A DNA stretch of 11,613 nt from an uncultured Caulobacter sp. (GTDB lineage: Bacteria > Pseudomonadota > Alphaproteobacteria > Caulobacterales > Caulobacteraceae), in assembly GCF_937900395.1 (NCBI RefSeq), contig NZ_CALCDX010000054.1:1-11613 (forward strand), given 5' to 3'. This document shows, one piece after another, positions 1-5,455 of this stretch. Within the stretch, counting starts at the first letter, position 1. Each line of letters starts with the position of its first letter. Under the pieces are notes generated by a model. It was given only the letters and a program-made list of their open reading frames with translations. It did not search any database and was not told the origin of the DNA. The translations under genes were made by a program, and so were the position numbers.

Positions 1-180
1 CACGCCGGCATCGGCAAGGCCTCGTTCACCGAGGACGCGCTGCTGGTCAACGTCAAGGCTCTGATCGAAGCCCTGAACCGCTCCAAGCCCTCGGGCGCCA
101 AGGGCGTGTTCATCAAGCGCGTCGGCCTGTCCTCGACGATGGGCCCGGGCTTCAAGGTCGACATCAGCTCGATCGGCTAA
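1..180 (+). CDS. rplA: 50S ribosomal protein L1, C-terminal 59 residues (partial)
   Basis: The window opens inside this gene; only the last 59 codons and the TAA stop are present. The translation holds the conserved L1 C-terminal pattern: GKASF, then a NVKALIEALN helix, then KPSGAKGVFIK, and finally SSTMGPGFKVD. L1 binds 23S rRNA at the L1 stalk, helps release deacylated tRNA from the E site, and in many bacteria represses its own operon by binding mRNA. rplK would normally lie just upstream, outside the window. A strong hairpin follows 28 bases after the stop, so the transcript probably ends here rather than running into rplJ as in E. coli. Identification is secure; the upstream extent cannot be seen. 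Confidence 0.96.
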   Translation, partial: HAGIGKASFTEDALLVNVKALIEALNRSKPSGAKGVFIKRVGLSSTMGPGFKVDISSIG

Positions 181-206
181 GCCTAGCTTTTCAGTAAAGC
201 GTAAGC

Positions 207-245
207 GGACGGGCGCTGGAGCAATCCAGCGCCCGTTCTGCGTTT
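207..245 (+). terminator. Probable terminator downstream of rplA
   Basis: A perfect 11-bp GC-rich stem pairs 209-219 with 226-236 around a 6-base loop. A G-U and a G-C pair (208/237, 207/238) extend it to 13 bp. The tract after the stem is only weakly T-rich (TCTGCGTTT), so it is not an ideal rho-independent terminator, but position and stem strength support an end of the rplA transcript. Confidence 0.65.
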
Positions 246-272
246 GGGGGATCGGGCTCCAGCTTTAAAGCC

Positions 273-414
273 CGCCTTCCTGGGCCTTGTGCCCAGGACC
301 CATCGTTCCGCGACGCGGCGTTCGGCCTGCGCCTCAGGCCTGCCCGCTTAGCTATTCTCGACTAAGCATCGCCACCCGCTGGCATGGGTCCTGGGCACAA
401 GGCCCAGGAAGGCG
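273..414. repeat. REP-like paired inverted repeat, CTTGT-loop family, copy 1
   Basis: Two perfect inverted arms of 31 bp, 273-303 and 384-414, flank an 80-base centre. Each arm is itself a hairpin: in the left arm an 8-bp stem (278-285 with 291-298) closes a CTTGT loop, and the right arm is its mirror. The centre holds two more short hairpins (324-329 with 335-340; 346-351 with 362-367). The overall plan, two inverted hairpin units around a structured spacer, resembles REP doublets (BIMEs). A second element with the same loop and size lies at 6999-7135. It fills most of the 304-base gap between rplA and the antitoxin gene; no coding potential is apparent. A short open frame crossing the right arm is not credible. 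Confidence 0.8.
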
Positions 415-462
415 ATGATGGGAAGCCGCCCGCATTGTCGCTCCGGCTAGCCGATGTTACCT

Positions 463-476
463 TCCGTCTAGACGGA
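463..476. promoter_or_regulatory. 14-bp perfect palindrome, candidate VapBC operator
   Basis: TCCGTCTAGACGGA is a perfect 14-bp palindrome whose right end overlaps the GGAG ribosome binding site (474-477) of the antitoxin gene that starts at 485. VapB-VapC complexes usually repress their own promoter by binding short palindromes near the start. This is the only palindrome of that quality in the gap that is not part of the upstream repeat. A weak promoter-like pair lies just upstream (TTGTCG at 435-440; a poor -10-like stretch near 453-460). The operator role is inferred from position and symmetry. Confidence 0.45.
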
Positions 477-484
477 GCCCCGCC

Positions 485-724
485 ATGCCCTTCCACGTCC
501 GTGATCCCGAGACCGACGCCCTGGTGCGCCAGTACGCCCAGGAGAAGCGTGTCGGCATCACCGACGCCATTAAGCTGGCCGTCACCAAGGCGCGGGAAGC
601 CGACGAGAAGGCGCGCGAGGAGAAGCTGGCCAAGGCTCGCGCGATCTGCGCCGAGGTCGCCAGCTGGCCGCGCACAGGCCTGAAGGCCGACAAGGCGTTC
701 TTCGACAGCCTCAACGACGAGTGA
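485..724 (+). CDS. vapB: VapB-family antitoxin (PSK/Rv0623-type)
   Basis: A 79-residue protein beginning MPFHVRDPETDALVRQ. The opening 'xDPETDxLxR' followed by a helix containing TDAIKLAV is the pattern of the Rv0623/PSK-type VapB antitoxins, whose N-terminal ribbon-helix-helix-like part dimerises and binds DNA. The middle (about residues 35-60) is a charged K/E/A-rich helix. The C-terminal part (WPRTGLKADKAFFDSLNDE) ends in the 'D-x-x-F-x-x-L' style tail that in this family wraps the toxin. A GGAG site 7 bases before ATG 485 supports this start. The stop overlaps the start of the PIN-domain gene, the usual antitoxin-first arrangement. It probably autorepresses through the palindrome at 463-476. 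The assignment rests on pattern and context; no search was run. Confidence 0.85.
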   Translation: MPFHVRDPETDALVRQYAQEKRVGITDAIKLAVTKAREADEKAREEKLAKARAICAEVASWPRTGLKADKAFFDSLNDE

Positions 725-1119
725 TGTTCGTCGACGCCTCGGCCTGGACGGCCATGCTGCTGGAAGAGCCCGAGGCCGAGGCCTTCAGGGTCAAGTTGGC
801 CGACGCTCCGGTTGTCCTGACCTCGGCCGTCGCCGCCTGGGAGACGGTCCGGGCCGTCGCTCGGGAGACGGGCCGAGACCTGAGCGCCGCCTCCAGAAGG
901 TTCGATAGCCTGCGATCCGCGTTCGATACGTCGCTCGTCGCCATCGCTGAAGCCGAGTACGCGCTCGCCCTCGACGCCCACGCCCGCTACAGCAAGGGCG
1001 TCCACCCCGCGCGGCTGAACATGGGCGACTGCTTTTCCTACGCCTGCGCCAAGGCTCACGGCGTCCCGCTGCTCTACAAGGGCGAGGATTTTTCCCTGAC
1101 CGACATCGAGGCCGCCTGA
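724..1119 (+). CDS. vapC: VapC-family PIN-domain ribonuclease toxin
   Basis: A 131-residue PIN-domain protein. The acidic residues expected to hold the catalytic metal are all present: Asp4 (MFVDAS), Glu40 (AAWETV), Asp102 (LNMGDCFSYACAK) and Asp122 (YKGEDF). VapC toxins are Mg/Mn-dependent RNases that cut tRNA or rRNA and stop translation until antitoxin is resupplied. The ATG at 724 shares its A with the TGA stop of the antitoxin gene; a GTG three bases earlier (721) is an alternative start giving one extra residue. ATG is preferred because family members start M-x-x-D. The catalytic set is intact, so an active toxin is likely. One base separates its stop from the GTG start of the flavoprotein gene. 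Confidence 0.87.
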   Translation: MFVDASAWTAMLLEEPEAEAFRVKLADAPVVLTSAVAAWETVRAVARETGRDLSAASRRFDSLRSAFDTSLVAIAEAEYALALDAHARYSKGVHPARLNMGDCFSYACAKAHGVPLLYKGEDFSLTDIEAA

Positions 1120-1120
1120 C

Positions 1121-2332
1121 GTGACCGACGAGACCATCCTCGACGTCGCCGTGATCGGCGGCGGGCCGGCGGGGCTGATGGCCGCCGAGACGGTGGCGCG
1201 CGCCGGCAAGTCCGTGGCCGTGTTCGAGAAGATGCCGACCTTCGGCCGCAGGTTCCTGATGGCCGGGCGCGGCGGGCTGAATCTGACGCATTCGGAGGAC
1301 TTCGAGCGCTTCGCGCGGCGCTATGGCGAGCGCTCGCCGACACTGGCGCCGATGCTGGAGGCCTTCACGCCGAAGGACCTGATCGCCTGGGCGCAGGGGC
1401 TGGGGCAGGAGACCTTCGTCGGGGCCAGCGGCCGGGTGTTCCCCAAGGCGATGAAGGCCTCGCCGCTGCTGCGCGCCTGGCTGGCTCGGCTGGAAGGGCT
1501 GGGCGTCGACTTGAAGCCGCGCGCGACCTGGAAGGGCTGGGACGCGGTCGGCCACCTCTTGATCGAGGACCCGGACGGCCGCCACGTGGTGCGGGCTCGC
1601 GCCACCATCCTGGCCCTGGGCGGCGCCAGCTGGCCCAAGCTTGGCTCGGACGCCGCGTGGGTCCCGCTGCTACGGGTGGGCGGCGCCGAGATCGCGCCAT
1701 TCCGCCCCGCCAATTGCGGCTTCGACATTGGCTGGAGCGCCTTCTTCTCCGAACGCTTCGCCGGCGAGCCGCTGAAGAACGTGGCCCTGAGCCTGGGGGC
1801 GGCCAAGTCGCGGGGCGACGCGATGGTCGCCCGCTACGGCCTTGAGGGCGGGGCGGTCTACGCCCTGGGCGGGGCGGCGCGCGACGCGGCCCTGGCCGGC
1901 GGAGCGACCCTGACCGTCGACCTGCGTCCGGACATCCCGGTCGAGACCCTGGAGCGCCGCCTGCACGCCCCGCGCGGCGGCCAGACCCTGACCAACTTCC
2001 TGCGCAAGGCGCTGAAGCTGTCGCCGGTCGAGATCAACCTGCTGCGCGAGGCGCACGGCGTCGACCTGCCGCAATCGCCGGCCGTCCTGGCGGCGGCGAT
2101 CAAGGCCGCGCCGCTGGCGGTCACCGGCGTCCAGCCCCTGGATCGCGCCATCTCGGCCGCCGGCGGCGTGCGCTTCGAGGGGCTGGACGGGCTGTTCCTG
2201 AAGGGCCGCCCGAACGTGATCCTGGCCGGCGAGATGCTGGACTGGGAGGCCCCGACCGGCGGCTACCTGCTGCAGGCCTGTTTCGCCACGGGCGTCGCGG
2301 CGGGGCGGGCGGCGCTGGGGCGGTTGGGCTGA
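1121..2332 (+). CDS. HI0933/YhiN-family FAD-dependent flavoprotein (TIGR03862-like)
   Basis: A 403-residue flavoprotein. Residues 8-37 form the Rossmann FAD site: hydrophobic strand, GGGPAG at 13-18, and acidic Glu36 at the end of strand 2. Next comes GRRFLMAGRGGLNLTHSE, the variant of the HI0933 hallmark seen in the TIGR03862 subgroup. The C-terminal AGEMLDWEAPTGGYLLQACF region is the second FAD-contacting motif. Family members are called NAD(P)/FAD-dependent oxidoreductases or aminoacetone oxidase-like proteins; I know of no settled substrate. The GTG start is forced: the next in-frame ATG (Met20) lies beyond the FAD loop. A GAGG at 1108-1111 could be its ribosome binding site. It starts one base after the vapC stop, so it is probably co-transcribed with vapBC, although orthologues normally occur without a toxin neighbour. 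Family placement is firm, function open. Confidence 0.88.
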   Translation: MTDETILDVAVIGGGPAGLMAAETVARAGKSVAVFEKMPTFGRRFLMAGRGGLNLTHSEDFERFARRYGERSPTLAPMLEAFTPKDLIAWAQGLGQETFVGASGRVFPKAMKASPLLRAWLARLEGLGVDLKPRATWKGWDAVGHLLIEDPDGRHVVRARATILALGGASWPKLGSDAAWVPLLRVGGAEIAPFRPANCGFDIGWSAFFSERFAGEPLKNVALSLGAAKSRGDAMVARYGLEGGAVYALGGAARDAALAGGATLTVDLRPDIPVETLERRLHAPRGGQTLTNFLRKALKLSPVEINLLREAHGVDLPQSPAVLAAAIKAAPLAVTGVQPLDRAISAAGGVRFEGLDGLFLKGRPNVILAGEMLDWEAPTGGYLLQACFATGVAAGRAALGRLG

Positions 2333-2335
2333 GTT

Positions 2336-2449
2336 CCTCCCCCGCGACGCGGGGGAGGTGGCCCAGAGGGCCGGAGGGGGCGAGCGCGGTCGGCCTCCAG
2401 CTTGCCCCCTCAGTCGCTCCGCGACAGCTCCCCCGCATCGCGGGGGAGC
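2336..2449. repeat. GC-rich palindromic repeat between convergent genes (family B, copy 1)
   Basis: It begins and ends with a 10-bp perfect hairpin: 2336-2345 with 2349-2358 (loop GAC), and 2427-2436 with 2440-2449 (loop ATC). Between them lies a small hairpin (2360-2364 with 2368-2372). The blocks CGGGGGAGGTGG (2350-2361) and CGGAGGGGGCG (2372-2382) recur in the same order at 3965-3976 and 3997-4007, so both belong to one dispersed family. It sits between the convergent flavoprotein and hydrolase-HIT genes and could stop transcription from both sides, although no T-tract follows either stem. Confidence 0.75.
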
Positions 2450-2462
2450 ATCTTATGTCGTC

Positions 2463-3809
2463 CTACCGCATCGCCGCCCGGATCTTCGCCGCCATCGCCT
2501 CGAGGTCCTTCGGATCGGCCGGCGCGTTCTCGGCCAGGTAGGCGGGCTTGCCGGCGATGCGGGGGATCACGTGGACGTGCAGGTGCGGCACGCTTTGGCC
2601 CACGCCGTTGTTCTGGATGATCATGAAGCCCTCCAGCCCCAAGGCCTCGACCTCGGCGCGGCCGACGCGCTGGACGACGGCCATGACCTTGGCGAGGTCC
2701 TTCTGATCCATCTCCAGGATCGTCCGGGCCTTGGAGGTCTTGGAGATCACCAGCACGTGGCCGGCCTCCATCGGGGCGCGGTCCATGAAGGCCAGGACGT
2801 CGGCGTCCTCATAGACCTTGTAGGCCGGCAGCTCGCCCCGGATGATCTTGGCGAACGGGTTCTGCGCGTCATAGGCGGCGGCCAGCGGGATGCGGGCGCC
2901 GGCGGGGGTGATGGTCGGATCGAACCGCGCCAGCCAGCGCAGCACCTCGCTTTCCAGGGCGATGCGGGAGTCCGAGAAGCTGTGGTCGGTCGGGTACTGG
3001 GCCTCGACCACCATGGCGGGATGGGCCTCGCGCGCGGCCTGGGCCAGCTTGGCGGTGACGGCGCCGATGCCGCGCTCGGCGCCGATCATCAGCACCGGGC
3101 GCTCGGCGATGGTCCGCGACAGGGCGACCAGGTCCAGCTTGGCGCGGTCGCGGCCGATCTCGGCGATCAGGGCCTCCGGGCTGGTCCCGGCCAGGGGGAC
3201 GGTGTCGGGGCGGATCTCCTCGGCCAGCACCTTGGGGTCGGTCTTGCCGAAGTACTCGTCGCCGCCGATGTTCCAGGCGTCGATCAGGATGGTCCCGGCC
3301 ACCGCCGAGGACCGCGCGGCCGAGGCGCTGGCGGCCATGAACCCGCCCATGCTGTGGCCGGCCACGACGATGCGCTTGGGATCGATCCGGTACTTGGCGA
3401 GGTTGGCGGGGTTGGTCAGGAAGTCGACGGCGGTCTCGGCGTCGGTCCGGGCGTGGGCGAAGCTGAACGCGCCGCCGCTGCCCCACGCGCCGCGATAGTT
3501 GATCCGCAGCACGTTCCAGCCGGCCCGGCGGACGGCCTGCATCAGGTCGACATTGGTCTCGTTGCCGGGGAACCCGTGCAGGAACAGCATCGTCGGATGC
3601 GGCTGCTCGCCCGAGGCGAGGTACATCACGGCGTTGATCTTGGAACCGGCCACGTCGATCTGGAACGCGGCGAGGTCGGCCGGATGGGCCTTGTCGGGCG
3701 CCGGATCGGCGACCACGGCCCTGGGCGTCGGCGGCGCCTTCAGCTCGGCCAGGGCCGGCGAGGCGAAGGCCAGCAGAAACGCGGTCAGGGCGGCGGCGAG
3801 GCGGGTCAT
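2463..3809 (-). CDS. Secreted alpha/beta hydrolase fused to a C-terminal HIT domain
   Basis: A 448-residue two-domain protein. Residues 1-21 look like a Sec signal peptide (MTRLAAAL, hydrophobic core, cleavage after ALA). Residues about 50-298 are an alpha/beta hydrolase of the dienelactone-hydrolase/S9-like type: oxyanion HGFPG at 78-82, nucleophile elbow GHSMGG at 151-156 (Ser153) and probable catalytic His276 in PTDHSFSD. The acid is unclear; Glu245 lies where Asp is usual. Residues 307-448 are a full-length HIT domain (NPFAKIIRGE, FMDRAP, GHVLVISK), with Asn400/401 and the triad HLHVHV (His409, 411, 413). HIT proteins hydrolyse or transfer nucleotides in the cytoplasm, so one behind a signal peptide is odd. 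The open frame extends upstream to 3893, but Met at 3809 is chosen because it starts the signal peptide. No internal ATG precedes the HIT part. Domain calls are firm; the combined role is unknown. Confidence 0.88.
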   Translation of the reverse strand: MTRLAAALTAFLLAFASPALAELKAPPTPRAVVADPAPDKAHPADLAAFQIDVAGSKINAVMYLASGEQPHPTMLFLHGFPGNETNVDLMQAVRRAGWNVLRINYRGAWGSGGAFSFAHARTDAETAVDFLTNPANLAKYRIDPKRIVVAGHSMGGFMAASASAARSSAVAGTILIDAWNIGGDEYFGKTDPKVLAEEIRPDTVPLAGTSPEALIAEIGRDRAKLDLVALSRTIAERPVLMIGAERGIGAVTAKLAQAAREAHPAMVVEAQYPTDHSFSDSRIALESEVLRWLARFDPTITPAGARIPLAAAYDAQNPFAKIIRGELPAYKVYEDADVLAFMDRAPMEAGHVLVISKTSKARTILEMDQKDLAKVMAVVQRVGRAEVEALGLEGFMIIQNNGVGQSVPHLHVHVIPRIAGKPAYLAENAPADPKDLEAMAAKIRAAMR

Positions 3810-3878
3810 GGATGGGGTCTCGGCTGTTTCTGGTAAGCTTAAGCTGTAAGCGGGGGCGATGACACGCCCTGTCAGTAG

Positions 3879-4007
3879 CGCCCCCTCCGTCACGCGGCTC
3901 CGCCGCGCGCCACCTCCCCCGTTTTACGGGTGAGGAGGAAGCCGCTCTCCTCCTGCCCCGCTCGCGGGGGAGGTGGATCGGCGCGAAGCGACGAGACGGA
4001 GGGGGCG
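3879..4007. repeat. GC-rich palindromic repeat upstream of rplJ (family B, copy 2)
   Basis: Nested inverted arms: outer 3879-3891 with 3995-4007 (13 bp perfect), inner 3910-3921 with 3965-3976 (12 bp perfect), and a central hairpin of AGGAGGA with TCCTCCT. The right half repeats two blocks found in the same order in the element at 2350-2382, though with different spacing. It lies in the divergent gap between the hydrolase-HIT gene and rplJ, ending 16 bases before the candidate rplJ -35 box. No gene is seen in it. Confidence 0.75.
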
Positions 4008-4023
4008 TCTTGGCGGCCCCCTG

Positions 4024-4052
4024 TTGAAATCCCCGCCATCTTCGTCTATACG
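4024..4052 (+). promoter_or_regulatory. Candidate housekeeping promoter for rplJL
   Basis: TTGAAA at 4024-4029 and TATACG at 4047-4052 are separated by exactly 17 bases. This is a good match to the sigma70-type consensus (five of six and four of six). The longer -10 reading TCTATACG also partly matches the Caulobacter GCTANAWC box. It points toward rplJ and would start transcription near 4059, leaving a leader of about 290 nt. It is the best promoter-like pair I saw in the window. It fits the presence of a terminator behind rplA, which would isolate rplJ from the rplKA transcript. Confidence 0.55.
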
Positions 4053-4058
4053 GCCCGC

Positions 4059-4346
4059 CTCTTCGACGGAGTCCGCTCCGCCGGGGAACCTGTTTGAGAA
4101 CTGCGGGGCGTGGGGTCACCAACGCCGTAACCGGGGAAGAGCCCTTCCTCGCCGTCGGGAGACAGGGATAGAGACGCCAAGGTCTCCTGCTCGTGACGCC
4201 TTCTCCTGAGGGCCTGTCCGAGACCGGAGCGCGGCCGACTTTCCTTGGAACAGGCATATGCGACTCGCACGCGGGAGCAATTCCGCATGGGACCGCATCT
4301 GGCTGCCGGAATGGTCCGGCCGCTGCTAACTGAGTAGGAGACCGCA
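4059..4346 (+). ncRNA. Structured rplJ mRNA leader, probable L10 autoregulatory region
   Basis: About 290 non-coding bases precede rplJ. Visible foldings include a bulged GGCGTGG / CCA(A)CGCC hairpin near 4108-4127, a GAGAC/GTCTC hairpin in the middle, and near the gene two mutually exclusive pairings: 4280-4285 with 4307-4312, and 4290-4294 with 4313-4317. L10, as the L10-(L7/L12) complex, represses its own mRNA through such leaders in E. coli and Bacillus, where the RNA carries bulge and kink-turn elements. By analogy this leader is the likely target. I could not confirm the kink-turn or assign it to a known RNA family. An AGGAG ribosome binding site (4336-4340) ends the leader. Confidence 0.5.
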
Positions 4347-4865
4347 ATGGACCGCGCTCAAAAGCAGGAGTCGATTGAATCGCTGAAAAGCGTGTTCAAC
4401 GACGCCGGCGCTGTCGTCGTGACCCACTACATGGGTCTGACCGTTGCGGAAATGACCGACCTTCGTCTTCGCCTCCGCAAGGAAGGCGCCGCGATCAAGG
4501 TTGTGAAGAACACCCTGGCCCTCAAGGCTCTGGACGGCAAGCTCGGCGACAAGGGCGAAAAGCTCTTCACCGGCCCGGTCGCCATCGCCTACGGCCCGGA
4601 CGCTGTCTCGGCCGCCAAGGTCGCGGTCGCGTACGCCAAGGAAAACGACAAGTTCAAGCTCGTCGGTGGCGTTCTCGATCAGACCAACGTGCTGGACGAG
4701 AACGGCGTGCGCGCTCTGGCGACCCTGCCGTCGCTGGACGAACTGCGTGGCAAGCTCATCGGCCTCATCCAGGCTCCGGCGACCAAGATCGCTGGCGTCC
4801 TGCAGGCCCCGGCTGGCCAGCTGGCTCGCGTTTTCAACGCCTACGCGACCAAAGACGCCGCGTAA
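4347..4865 (+). CDS. rplJ: 50S ribosomal protein L10
   Basis: 172 residues, the usual length for L10. The N-terminal two-thirds carries the conserved family features: an opening helix (MDRAQKQESIESLK), the VVVTHYMGLTV strand, and the LRKEGAAIKVVKNTLALKAL segment, which contacts 23S rRNA at the base of the stalk. The C-terminal Ala/Leu-rich helix (LIGLIQAPATKIAGVLQAPAGQLARVFNAY) is the docking platform for L7/L12 dimers; its length suggests up to three dimers, as known for alphaproteobacteria. AGGAG six bases before ATG 4347 fixes the start. It is paired with rplL 44 bases downstream and is probably transcribed from the promoter at 4024-4052. L10 is expected to repress this mRNA when in excess. 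Confidence 0.97.
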   Translation: MDRAQKQESIESLKSVFNDAGAVVVTHYMGLTVAEMTDLRLRLRKEGAAIKVVKNTLALKALDGKLGDKGEKLFTGPVAIAYGPDAVSAAKVAVAYAKENDKFKLVGGVLDQTNVLDENGVRALATLPSLDELRGKLIGLIQAPATKIAGVLQAPAGQLARVFNAYATKDAA

Positions 4866-4909
4866 CGGTCATCCCCGCATCTATCCCAATCTCTCTAAGG
4901 AACTGACAC

Positions 4910-5293
4910 ATGTCCAAGCTCGAAAAGCTGGTTGAAGAACTGTCCACCCTGTCGGTGCTGGAAGCCGCCGAACTGTCGAAGCTGCTGGAAGAAAAGTGGG
5001 GCGTCTCGGCCGCCGCTCCGGTCGCCGTGGCCGCCGTCGGTGGCGCCGCTGCTGCTCCGGCTGAAGCTGCTGAAGAGCAAACCGAGTTCACCGTTGTCCT
5101 GGTCGACGGCGGCGACAAGAAGATCAACGTGATCAAGGAAGTCCGCGGCGTCCGTCCGGACCTCGGCCTGAAGGAAGCCAAGGACCTGGTCGAAGGCGCT
5201 CCGCAGAACGTCGTCGAGAACGTCTCGAAGCAACAAGCCGAAGAGATCTCGAAGAAGCTCACGGAAGCCGGCGCCAAGATCCAAATCAAGTAA
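4910..5293 (+). CDS. rplL: 50S ribosomal protein L7/L12
   Basis: 127 residues with the standard three-part plan. Residues about 1-35 are the dimerisation helices that bind L10 (SKLEKLVEELSTLSVLEAAEL). Residues about 36-55 are an Ala/Pro-rich flexible hinge. Residues about 56-127 form the globular C-terminal domain (FTVVLVDGGDKKINVIKEVR, then LGLKEAKDLVEGAP and a closing amphipathic segment), which recruits and activates translational GTPases. TAAGGAA upstream of ATG 4910 acts as the ribosome binding site. The gene follows rplJ by 44 bases in one operon; the higher copy number of L7/L12 relative to L10 is usually set by translation. A strong terminator follows, so rpoB is not simply the next gene of this operon. 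Confidence 0.97.
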   Translation: MSKLEKLVEELSTLSVLEAAELSKLLEEKWGVSAAAPVAVAAVGGAAAAPAEAAEEQTEFTVVLVDGGDKKINVIKEVRGVRPDLGLKEAKDLVEGAPQNVVENVSKQQAEEISKKLTEAGAKIQIK

Positions 5294-5299
5294 GTCATT

Positions 5300-5395
5300 C
5301 CACGCGTCAGCGTGGAGGACTTATCCCGGCGAAAGCCGGGATCCAGGATCTGCCGAAGCGGCCTCGGAGGGAAACCTCCGGGGCCGTTTTCTTTT
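5300..5395 (+). terminator. Triple hairpin with rho-independent terminator after rplJL
   Basis: Three hairpins follow the rplL stop. The first pairs 5300-5305 with 5310-5315. The second pairs 5323-5330 with 5335-5342 around a GAAA tetraloop. The third is a 12-bp stem, 5359-5370 with 5375-5386, also with a GAAA loop, followed directly by TTTTCTTTT. The third is a textbook intrinsic terminator. The first two may protect the 3' end from exonucleases or be fragments of dispersed repeats. Together they argue that rplJL transcription ends here. Confidence 0.88.
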
Positions 5396-5455
5396 GGGTT
5401 GGCGCTGGAAAGGCGTAGTTTGCGCTGGCGGGTTTAGGGCGTTCTGGAGAGCGCG

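Noticed and set aside
2358..3836. Plus-strand open frame of 492 codons opposite the hydrolase-HIT gene
   Set aside because: Same codon-aligned shadow effect. The minus-strand product has a signal peptide, catalytic motifs and a HIT triad, while the plus-strand product is G/R/D/H-rich without motifs and starts inside a repeat.
3836..3845. AGCTTAAGCT palindrome upstream of the hydrolase gene
   Set aside because: Only 10 bp, with no regulator gene nearby and no repeat of the motif; too short to call an operator.
2869..4347. Minus-strand open frame of 492 codons overlapping the hydrolase and the rplJ leader
   Set aside because: Arg/Pro-rich out-of-phase translation of real coding and repeat DNA; it would cover the rplJ promoter and leader and has no recognisable domain.
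4834..5298. Minus-strand open frames opposite rplL
   Set aside because: Shadows of the Ala/Glu-rich rplL gene with no start signals or recognisable domains.
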